A stretch of 10,757 nucleotides of DNA from an uncultured Eubacteriales bacterium (GTDB lineage Bacteria; Bacillota; Clostridia; Monoglobales; Monoglobaceae), in contig UQOT01000068.1 in NCBI GenBank assembly GCA_900542675.1, positions 1 to 10,757 of the forward strand, read 5' to 3'. The notes beneath the pieces were generated by a model. The model was not told the origin of the DNA and ran no database searches. It saw only the letters and a list, made by a program, of their open reading frames with translations. Positions 6,275 through 10,757 of this stretch are shown piece after piece. Each line of letters begins with the position of its first letter. Within the stretch, counting starts at the first letter, position 1. The translations under genes were made by a program, and so were the position numbers.

Positions 6275-7384
6275 ATGCCAAACACAAAATTTGACGCAAA
6301 AAGCTTTAACGCTGAGGCGTTCGGGCAGTATGTAGAAAGAATACCTAATCTCAAAAGAAACGAGCTTATCAAGTCGGGGGCGCTCAAGCCCAATGCAGAA
6401 ATAAGAGGGCTGTTTAACTCACAGACTACAACAGCATACGGCAGAATTCCAATGCTCGGACTTTTGGGCGGAGAACCTCTTAACTATGATGGTCAGACAG
6501 ATATAACATCTGACAGCACTACAACATTTGAACAAGGCGTTGTTGTTTACGGACGTTCAAAGGCTTGGGTCGAAAAGGATTTTTCGGAGGATATTACGGG
6601 CGGCGTTGCGTTTATGGACAATGTTGCAGCGCAGGTATCGGAATACTGGGCAAATGTAGATCAGGATGTAATTCTATCAGTTCTGAAAGGAATTTTTGCT
6701 ATGACAGGGGCTAAAAACCTTGAATTTGTTGACGGACATACGTATGACGTGACAGCTCTTGACGGCAAGGACGCGCAGGATAATCCGCTTAATATGGTAG
6801 GATCCACAACTCTTAATAAAGCGGTTCAGAAGGCTTGCGGTCAGGATAAGAATAAATTTACGATGGTTATTATGCACAGCGAGGTTGCGACAAATCTCGA
6901 AAATCTGCAGCTGCTTAAGTATATGACATATACGGACGCGGCAGGAATTAAGAGAGACTTGACGCTTGGAACATGGAACGGCAGGGCGGTAATTGTTGAT
7001 GACAGCATGCCGACCGAAGAAGTAAGTGAAACTGTCGGCTCGGGTGATGATGCCGTTACAACAACCTACACCAAGTATACAACATACGCGTTTGGCGACG
7101 GAGCATTTTCTTATGAGAACATCGGCGCAAAGGTGCCTTATGCTATGGTTCGTGACGAAAAGACTAACGGCGGCGAAACAACCCTTTATTCACGCCAGAG
7201 AAAGTGTATTGCGCCGATGGGTATTTCGTACGAGAAGAACGTTCAGAAGACGCTTTCGCCGACAAACGCAGAGTTTGAGAACGGAAGCAATTGGACGCTT
7301 GTTAACGATAACGGTACAGGCAACGCGAGAAAGTATTTTGACCACAAGGCAATCCCGATTTGCCGTATTATTTCAAGAGGTTAA
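6275..7384 (+). CDS. Major capsid protein
   Basis: This 369-aa shell protein is called from its position just after the scaffold and from its sequence. It has an N-terminal arm (FNAEAFGQYVERIPNLKRNE), a TTTAYGRIPMLG segment, an E-loop-like region with GGEPLNYDGQTDI, SKAWVEKDFSEDITGGVAFMD, a spine-helix-like stretch (AAQVSEYWANVDQDVILSVL), and a P-domain with TMVIMHSEVATNLENLQLL and GTWNGRAVIVDDSMP. This arrangement is typical of HK97-fold coat proteins of clostridial prophages, without an N-terminal cleavable delta domain. A Ser/Thr/Gly loop (about 252-264) may be surface exposed. AAGGA (6261-6265) lies 9 nt before the ATG. Full length and intact; it should be among the most abundant late proteins. 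Confidence 0.9.
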   Translation: MPNTKFDAKSFNAEAFGQYVERIPNLKRNELIKSGALKPNAEIRGLFNSQTTTAYGRIPMLGLLGGEPLNYDGQTDITSDSTTTFEQGVVVYGRSKAWVEKDFSEDITGGVAFMDNVAAQVSEYWANVDQDVILSVLKGIFAMTGAKNLEFVDGHTYDVTALDGKDAQDNPLNMVGSTTLNKAVQKACGQDKNKFTMVIMHSEVATNLENLQLLKYMTYTDAAGIKRDLTLGTWNGRAVIVDDSMPTEEVSETVGSGDDAVTTTYTKYTTYAFGDGAFSYENIGAKVPYAMVRDEKTNGGETTLYSRQRKCIAPMGISYEKNVQKTLSPTNAEFENGSNWTLVNDNGTGNARKYFDHKAIPICRIISRG

Positions 7385-7386
7385 TT

Positions 7387-7770
7387 ATGGATTGTGCCGA
7401 GATACTTTCAAAGGCTAAACTGCTGCTCGGTATATCGGACGACAATAAGGACGAGGTTTTAAGTTATCTGATAGAGGATAATATAAATCTCGTCCTTTCT
7501 TATTGCCGTATTTGTGAATTGCCGAATGCGCTTGAGAGTTCAATCCCTGTTATGACGGCTGACCGTTATCGAATGATGAATTACGGTAACGAGAAGGGCG
7601 ATAAGGTTTTAAAATCCGTGACGCAGGGCTCCAAAAGTGAAAGCTACGGTAGTTCCGCCGATATGTTCGGCAGCCATTTTCTGAACAACTACAAGCTGCG
7701 CCTTGCGCCGTTTATCAACAGAAAGGGGCGTGTGCCGAGTGACTTTGATAGACCAAGAAACACCGATTGA
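7387..7770 (+). CDS. Head-tail connector protein (gp6/gp15-like)
   Basis: This 127-aa adaptor is expected to form the first ring below the portal. It is mostly helical: residues 1-35 (MDCAEILSKAKLLLGISDDN then DEVLSYLIEDN) match the start of HK97 gp6 / SPP1 gp15-like connectors, in which a helix-loop-helix opens the protein. It then has LSYCRICELPNALESSIPVM and a YRMMNYG segment, and ends in a positively charged tail (RKGRVPSDFDRPRN). The ATG at 7387 follows AGAGG (7376-7380) by 6 nt and lies 2 nt after the capsid stop. It overlaps the next gene by about 32 nt. Position between capsid and head-closure genes supports the call. Confidence 0.82.
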   Translation: MDCAEILSKAKLLLGISDDNKDEVLSYLIEDNINLVLSYCRICELPNALESSIPVMTADRYRMMNYGNEKGDKVLKSVTQGSKSESYGSSADMFGSHFLNNYKLRLAPFINRKGRVPSDFDRPRNTD

Positions 7771-8089
7771 TATTTACGCAGGCGATACGGTTACTCACGC
7801 TATATGCGATATGCAGCCAATGTCGGGCGGGCTTGCACAGCAGGAATACGGACTCCAAAACGACCGCGTAATGCGGATTTATACTAAGCCTAACAACTAT
7901 ATCAACGAAGGTGTTAAAATCGCTGAGAGAGGACAAAAACCAATTTACATTGTGGGTTACAAAGAGCATTGGAAGGACTATACAATGGCGCTGCTTACGG
8001 AAATACCGCAGGCGGCACAGGACGATACGGTTGACAATGAAAACGGTACGAACGCTGCAAGCGATAAATACGGAGGTGGTTTTTATTGA
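7739..8089 (+). CDS. Head closure / head-tail joining protein
   Basis: This 116-aa protein probably forms the stopper ring that closes the filled head, like SPP1 gp16 and the Phage_H_T_join family. It is beta-rich, with IDIYAGDTVTHAICDMQP, then QNDRVMRIYTKP, IAERGQKPIYIVGYKEHWKDYTMALL, the usual pattern of a small barrel ending in an SH3-like strand pair. The C-terminus is acidic and Gly-rich. I choose the GTG at 7739 (reading MTLIDQETP) because AAAGGGG lies at about 7722-7728; the codon at 7730 would be too close to it. It overlaps the connector by about 32 nt and shares a TTGA overlap with the next gene. The start is the least certain part. Confidence 0.75.
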   Translation: MTLIDQETPIDIYAGDTVTHAICDMQPMSGGLAQQEYGLQNDRVMRIYTKPNNYINEGVKIAERGQKPIYIVGYKEHWKDYTMALLTEIPQAAQDDTVDNENGTNAASDKYGGGFY

Positions 8090-8430
8090 TTGATATGAAC
8101 CCACACGTTAAAAAACTGCTTGAGCAGACAGGAATTAAAGTAGAACAGGGGACGGTTTTCGAGTTTGAAACCGTTCCTATTATTACGTTTCGCAAAATCA
8201 CTACTGATGAGGGATTTCATTCGGATAACAACGAGGACTCCCAAATCAGTAAATTTGCTGTTGATATATGGTCGAATTCGCCTGTTCAGATATCAAATAT
8301 CGGCGTAAAAGTCAATGAAATTATGCAGGCTGACGGTTGGGTGCGGACGTTTGATTATGATGTGCCGAGAGGTTCGCCCAAAGAATTGTATCACCTAAGC
8401 CAGAGATACAAGAAAGAGGTGTATTTCTGA
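8086..8430 (+). CDS. Tail completion/terminator-like protein
   Basis: This 114-aa protein is most likely the tail completion (terminator) subunit that caps the tail tube and joins it to the neck. It has an N-terminal helix (NPHVKKLLEQTG), alternating strands (TVFEFETVPIITFRKI), the SKFAVDIWSNSPVQISNIGVK stretch and a closing strand YHLSQRYKKEVYF, matching the helix-strand layout of DUF3168-like proteins. A TTG start at 8086 is favoured: GGAGGTGG begins at 8072 and its GGAGG ends 9 nt before the TTG, while the in-frame ATG at 8095 would be 18 nt away. The TTG overlaps the previous stop (TTGA). The order completion-before-gp10 is a variant of the usual neck order, so the functional label is moderate. 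Confidence 0.62.
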   Translation: MIDMNPHVKKLLEQTGIKVEQGTVFEFETVPIITFRKITTDEGFHSDNNEDSQISKFAVDIWSNSPVQISNIGVKVNEIMQADGWVRTFDYDVPRGSPKELYHLSQRYKKEVYF

Positions 8431-8861
8431 TGGGCATTAATATTGAGATTGATGGACTTGACGATATACTCAGCAAGCTCGGCGAGATGACTGCAAGGGT
8501 TGACGGCGCCGTTCAGAGGGGAGTCCAAAAAGGCGGCAAGGTTATTCAGTCGGAATGCAAAGCCGAATGTCCGGTTGATACGGGCGAGCTGAGAAACAGC
8601 ATAGTCGAGCAGACAAGCGGAGGCGGCGGACAGTATACGTCCGAAGTGGGGCCTACTGCGGATTACGGTATCTATGTTGAAATGGGTACCGGTATCTACG
8701 CGGGCGGCCGGCAAACGCCTTGGAGGTATCAGGACGCGCAGGGCAACTGGCACACCACAAGAGGACAAAGACCGCAGCCGTATATGGAGCCCGGCTTTGA
8801 AGCCGGAAAAGATGAAGCGGTTCAAACATTAACCGCAGAAGTAAAGAATGCAATAAATTAA
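8430..8861 (+). CDS. HK97 gp10-like neck/tail component
   Basis: This 143-aa protein belongs to the HK97 gp10-like family of small neck proteins thought to act in head-tail joining or tail assembly. Diagnostic features are the N-terminal IEIDGLDDILSKLGEM, the helix VQRGVQKGGKVIQSECKAECPVDTGELRNSI with the conserved PVDTGELR motif (about 49-56), then VGPTADYGIYVEMGTG (the Y-A/G-x-YVE-x-GTG signature), and the QPYMEPGFEA motif near the C-terminus followed by a helix. All family motifs are intact. GAGGTG (8416-8421) lies 8 nt before the ATG, which overlaps the previous stop by one base (TGATG). A ribosome binding site and a 30-nt gap separate it from the tail tube gene. Confidence 0.88.
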   Translation: MGINIEIDGLDDILSKLGEMTARVDGAVQRGVQKGGKVIQSECKAECPVDTGELRNSIVEQTSGGGGQYTSEVGPTADYGIYVEMGTGIYAGGRQTPWRYQDAQGNWHTTRGQRPQPYMEPGFEAGKDEAVQTLTAEVKNAIN

Positions 8862-8891
8862 ATTATAAAATATACAGGAGGTAATTTTATT

Positions 8892-9548
8892 ATGGCAGGA
8901 AATACAGTAATTAAAAAACCATACAGAACTATGGGTGTATCGGATTATACTTTTTGGAAGATGAAAACAGATGATAAGGCTAACGGTACAGCTACATACG
9001 AAGATGCGTATACGCTTCCGGGAACCGTGCAGATAACGGCAAGCGACAGCGGCGGAACGCAAGTCTTTGATGCGGACAATACCGCATATGAAATCGACAG
9101 CTATGTTGAAAAGATGGGACACGAGATTGAGAACGCTGATGTACCGCCTCAGGTTGACAAGATGTGGAGAGGACTTAATCCGGATGATCTTGGGGTTTTG
9201 ATAGACAACGATACGTTTGGCAAGACCCCGAATTTCGCTGTTGCATGGAAAATTAAGTCGGGCGGCGGAAATTACAGACTTGTTAAATATTTTAAGGGTA
9301 AGTACGGATTTGCTTCAAATGTCGGTGCGAAGACTGCGAACAGTGAGGGCGCGCCTGAGAAGCAGACAGCAAAGGCGAGCTTTACCGCCACGTTCAGAGA
9401 TTGTGACGGCAAGGGATATTATTATCTTGACACAGGTGATTTGCCCGACAATGTAGATAAGGATGAAGTAATAGCAAAGTGGTTCAGTGAAGTCGACTAT
9501 GTGCCGGAAGGAACAACAGTAAACCCCGATGAAACGAAAGGAGAATAG
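8892..9548 (+). CDS. Major tail tube protein (phi13-like)
   Basis: This 218-aa protein is expected to stack in hexameric rings to form the tail tube. The sequence resembles phi13-type major tail proteins: GVSDYTFWKM near the start, a strand with LPGTVQITASDSGGTQVFDADNTAYE, the helix DVPPQVDKMWRGLNPDDLG, NFAVAWKIKSGGGNYRLVKYFKGKY, and KQTAKASFTATFRDCDGKGYYYLD, with alternating strands throughout. The C-terminus is an acidic tail of about 20 residues; no Ig-like decoration domain follows. AGGAGGT (8876-8882) is 9 to 10 nt before the ATG and is among the strongest ribosome binding sites here, in keeping with an abundant structural protein. It lies just before the tail chaperone genes, the expected order. 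Confidence 0.88.
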   Translation: MAGNTVIKKPYRTMGVSDYTFWKMKTDDKANGTATYEDAYTLPGTVQITASDSGGTQVFDADNTAYEIDSYVEKMGHEIENADVPPQVDKMWRGLNPDDLGVLIDNDTFGKTPNFAVAWKIKSGGGNYRLVKYFKGKYGFASNVGAKTANSEGAPEKQTAKASFTATFRDCDGKGYYYLDTGDLPDNVDKDEVIAKWFSEVDYVPEGTTVNPDETKGE

Positions 9549-9550
9549 TC

Positions 9551-9850
9551 ATGGCAAAGACAACAGAAAATTTGCAGAATACGCTAAGCGTTGAATTGGG
9601 CGGAGAGACAATAGTTTCGCAGCCCTTTGATTTTGAGGCGTTTTGTCTTGTTGATGATATGAGATATGGCGATCCGCCGCTCAGTCCTGCACATATCGGC
9701 GTAAGGGCTGTAACGTATATGTTCAGAGGAACCAAGCTTACAGAAGAAAAGCTTGAAAAGCTGCCGTTTAATGTACGCAGAGAGCTTTGTGTTAAGGCGG
9801 CAAATATGTTTTTTGACGCTATAAGTGACGAAAGCCCAAAAAACGAGTAA
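9551..9850 (+). CDS. Tail assembly chaperone G
   Basis: This 99-aa protein is the short form of the tail assembly chaperone (analogue of lambda gpG), which coats the tape measure and recruits tail tube subunits. Its sequence has SVELGGETIVSQPFDFEAF, then GDPPLSPAHIGVRAVTYMF and a helix EEKLEKLPFNVRRELCVKAANMFFDAI, ending acidic. The AAAGGAG just upstream (about 9537-9543) is well spaced. It ends at 9850, but its last codons contain a slippery A AAA AAC and a hairpin follows, so part of translation should continue in the -1 frame into the T domain. Its position between the tail tube and the expected tape measure supports the call strongly. Confidence 0.88.
   Translation: MAKTTENLQNTLSVELGGETIVSQPFDFEAFCLVDDMRYGDPPLSPAHIGVRAVTYMFRGTKLTEEKLEKLPFNVRRELCVKAANMFFDAISDESPKNE
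9838..9844 (+). promoter_or_regulatory. Programmed -1 frameshift slippery heptamer A AAA AAC
   Basis: In the G reading frame the codons are CCA AAA AAC GAG TAA, which places a canonical X-XXY-YYZ heptamer at 9838-9844, two codons before the stop. Both tRNAs can re-pair after slipping back one base. A stable hairpin begins 6 nt downstream, and the -1 frame stays open for 65 codons. Confidence 0.88.
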
Positions 9851-10041
9851 CGGACGGCGACCCCGTCCGAATTCGTGGTTTATACGCAACCTTGTTTAAA
9901 ACTCGCGGTATTCTTCCGAACGAACTCGCAAGGCAAAATCCGAGGCTTTTATTTGATATGCTTAGTACACTCTCGGAAGATGACAACGGGTACAACGAAG
10001 AAGAATTGCCGCCAAGTCTCGGCTGGATGGCAGGACTCTAA
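9844..10041 (+). CDS. T domain of tail assembly chaperone GT, made by -1 frameshift
   Basis: This frame has no start of its own. It is reached by -1 slippage at 9838-9844 and runs 65 codons to TAA at 10039-10041, so the fused G-T protein is 163 aa (98 residues from the zero frame, 65 from this one). The peptide starts RVTDGDPVRIRGLYATLFKT and continues with RGILPNELARQNPRLLFDML, an acidic linker and a final PPSLGWMAGL. The LYATLFKTRGILPNEL segment resembles T domains of Firmicute siphophages. GT is expected to bind the tape measure protein while the G part recruits tail tube subunits. An annotation that requires a start codon would miss it and leave 9851-10118 falsely empty. Confidence 0.82.
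   Translation, partial: RVTDGDPVRIRGLYATLFKTRGILPNELARQNPRLLFDMLSTLSEDDNGYNEEELPPSLGWMAGL
9851..9869 (+). promoter_or_regulatory. Frameshift-stimulating hairpin
   Basis: CGGACGG (9851-9857) and CCGTCCG (9863-9869) are perfect inverted repeats around a 5-nt loop (CGACC), giving a 7-bp GC-rich stem. The spacer from the slippery site is 6 nt (GAGTAA), within the usual 5-9 nt for -1 stimulators. No T-run follows, so it is not a terminator. It starts right after the zero-frame stop codon. Confidence 0.8.
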
Positions 10042-10060
10042 ATAAATTTTATAAAAATAC

Positions 10061-10089
10061 TTGACACTATATTATATGTACGCTATAAT
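10061..10089 (+). promoter_or_regulatory. Perfect-consensus sigma-A promoter of toxin-antitoxin operon
   Basis: TTGACA (10061-10066), a 17-nt spacer, then TATAAT (10084-10089): both hexamers are exact consensus matches at optimal spacing. The predicted start near 10096 lies about 23 nt before the antitoxin ATG. The -35 begins 19 nt after the stop of the T domain, so the operon is a separate transcription unit placed just after the tail chaperone. Confidence 0.9.
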
Positions 10090-10104
10090 GTACATATAAT
10101 ATAG
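10067..10104 (+). promoter_or_regulatory. 15-bp perfect inverted repeat operator around the -10 box
   Basis: CTATATTATATGTAC (10067-10081) and GTACATATAATATAG (10090-10104) are perfect inverted copies separated by 8 bases that carry the TATAAT box. One arm fills the spacer between -35 and -10, the other covers the start site. This is the expected place for autorepression by a YefM-type antitoxin and its toxin complex, which bind palindromes at their own promoter. Binding is inferred; the repeat itself is exact. Confidence 0.85.
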
Positions 10105-10118
10105 TGGAGGTGTTTTAA

Positions 10119-10367
10119 ATGACAAATACAAATATAACAAATCTCAGGAAAAATTTATTTGATTATATTGATTTGGCAGTAACATACAATGATGTTATAA
10201 ATGTTAATACAAAAAACGGGAATGCAGTAATTTTGAGCGAGGATGATTACAGAGGTTTGATTGAGACATTGAATTTATCAAAAAACGAAATAGTAAGAAA
10301 TGAGATTGTAGAGGGGATAAATACACCGATAGAAGAGTGTATACCGGCGAGTGAGGTAAAGTGGTAA
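10119..10367 (+). CDS. yefM: Antitoxin, YefM/Phd family
   Basis: This 82-aa protein is the expected antitoxin and autorepressor of the pair. The N-terminal half has the Phd/YefM fold pattern: TNLRKNLFDYIDLAVTYND (helix), then VINVNTKNGNAVILSEDDYRGLIETL, with the family's NAVILSEDDY strand-helix. The C-terminal 30 residues (EIVRNEIVEGINTPIEECI) are acidic and likely disordered until they wrap the toxin. GGAGGTG (10106-10112) lies about 8 nt before the ATG. The stop TAA shares one base with the toxin ATG (TAATG). DNA is AT-rich (29% GC at 10141-10320), unlike the phage backbone, which points to separate acquisition. In a lysogen it would act as an addiction module; a role against other phages is possible but not shown. 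Confidence 0.9.
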   Translation: MTNTNITNLRKNLFDYIDLAVTYNDVINVNTKNGNAVILSEDDYRGLIETLNLSKNEIVRNEIVEGINTPIEECIPASEVKW

Positions 10368-10636
10368 TGTCTGATTATCAAATAGTATATACCAAAAAAG
10401 CAGCTATGGCTATACCGAAGCTAAAAGCCGCACATCTTGATAAGAAAGTACTTGGACTTATTAAAATTTTAGAGAATAATCCTTTTCAAAATCCACCGCC
10501 GTATGAAAAACTGGTAGGAGATATGAAAGGGGCGTACTCGCGTAGAATTAACATACAACATAGACTTGTATATATGGTAGATGAGGATAAAAAAGTTATA
10601 AAAATTGTAAGTTTGTGGACGCATTACGAGAATTGA
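10367..10636 (+). CDS. yoeB: Toxin, YoeB/Txe family mRNA interferase
   Basis: This 89-aa toxin of the RelE superfamily, YoeB/Txe branch, should cut mRNA at the ribosome when released from its antitoxin. The sequence contains NPFQNPPPYEKLVGDMKG, then YSRRINIQHRLVYMV and a C-terminal WTHYEN, all YoeB hallmarks. By alignment to E. coli YoeB from memory, the catalytic residues E46, R65, H83 and Y84 correspond here to E47, R66, H86 and Y87, so the active site looks intact. The ATG at 10367 is preferred over an upstream GTG at 10361 because GAGG (10353-10356) is 10 nt from it and the TAATG overlap is typical of coupled pairs. No clear terminator follows. Confidence 0.9.
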   Translation: MSDYQIVYTKKAAMAIPKLKAAHLDKKVLGLIKILENNPFQNPPPYEKLVGDMKGAYSRRINIQHRLVYMVDEDKKVIKIVSLWTHYEN

Positions 10637-10702
10637 TTATCACGAACAGAGCAATAACCTTAAATAAAACAGAAAAAGCATAATAAAAGAACGCTTAAAT
10701 TA

Positions 10703-10757
10703 TGAAGTGAACCCCAAAGTTTAGACAAAATTTAATATTAACTTGCTTGTGAATGAG
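10703..10757. mobile_element. Probable terminal end of an IS3-family insertion sequence
   Basis: TGAAGTGAACCCCAAAGTTTAGACA, split here as 10703-10715 and 10716-10727, resembles the terminal inverted repeats of IS3-family elements of the IS150 type, which begin TG and carry a CCCCAAAAGTTAGACA-like core. Only about 55 bases of the element are in the window, so no transposase, second end or target duplication can be seen and orientation is open. The 66 bases before it (10637-10702) are AT-rich and hold nothing I can identify. Confidence 0.5.

Noticed and set aside
7026..7418. Plus-strand open frame of 130 codons overlapping the capsid gene end
   Set aside because: Out-of-frame shadow of the capsid protein; Arg-rich composition typical of shifted reading of this DNA.
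8095..8097. ATG at 8095 as the start of the tail completion protein
   Set aside because: It is 18 nt from the strong GGAGG, whereas the TTG at 8086 is at 9 nt and overlaps the previous stop. The ATG remains possible.
7715..8104. Minus-strand open frame of 129 codons opposite the head closure gene
   Set aside because: Antisense shadow of a well-supported coding region; no motif or translation signal.
8391..8825. Minus-strand open frame of 144 codons opposite the gp10-like gene
   Set aside because: It lies fully opposite a gene with strong family motifs, its peptide is Arg/Leu/Ser-rich without recognisable domains, and it has no ribosome binding site of note.
10637..10702. Terminator after the toxin gene
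   Set aside because: Only a 4-bp AAGC/GCTT match with a long loop is visible, with no convincing stem or T-run.
1..10757. tRNA, rRNA, CRISPR array, integrase or phage attachment site
   Set aside because: None was seen on either strand; the window holds only late-region and accessory genes.

Overview
The window is the head-and-neck part of the late structural operon of a temperate tailed phage (siphovirus-like, long-tailed), almost certainly an integrated prophage in a low-GC Clostridia-type Firmicute. Evidence for the host is the AT-rich DNA (about 42% GC in the structural genes sampled by hand), strong AGGAGG-type ribosome binding sites, frequent AUA and AGA codons, and protein families typical of Firmicute prophages (SPP1-like portal, DUF4355-like scaffold, phi13-like tail tube). 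I cannot name the species.

Layout. Bases 1-620: a terminator-like hairpin, then a leftward gene for a three-segment membrane protein with its own near-consensus promoter (probable moron). Bases 629-5313: terminase small and large subunits, SPP1-type portal, and a MuF-type minor head protein whose C-terminus carries an extra domain resembling a polymorphic nuclease toxin. Bases 5301-5486: a small Cys-rich gene that overlaps the toxin end and is the candidate immunity gene. Bases 5487-5648: two intrinsic terminators around an 8-codon reading frame. Bases 5649-9548: scaffold, major capsid protein, head-tail connector, head closure, tail completion protein, HK97 gp10-like protein and tail tube. 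Bases 9551-10041: tail assembly chaperones G and G-T, joined by a textbook -1 ribosomal frameshift site (A AAA AAC, 6-nt spacer, 7-bp GC-rich hairpin). Bases 10042-10636: a YefM/YoeB-type toxin-antitoxin pair with a perfect-consensus promoter wrapped in a 15-bp perfect inverted repeat. From about 10703 to the end: what looks like the terminal repeat of an IS3-family element.

How it fits together. The backbone follows packaging motor, portal, internal head protein, scaffold, capsid, connectors, tail tube, tail chaperones. No prohead protease gene lies between portal and capsid, so head assembly looks SPP1-like (scaffold-driven). The tape-measure gene expected after the G-T chaperone is not there; a toxin-antitoxin pair and a probable insertion sequence occupy that place, so the tail module is either displaced beyond the window or lost.

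The most interesting pattern is three low-GC cassettes (about 28-32% GC by hand counts) set into this backbone: the membrane moron, the MuF toxin tip plus putative immunity gene, and the toxin-antitoxin pair. Each has its own promoter and/or terminator signals, which suggests expression in the lysogen independent of the late genes.
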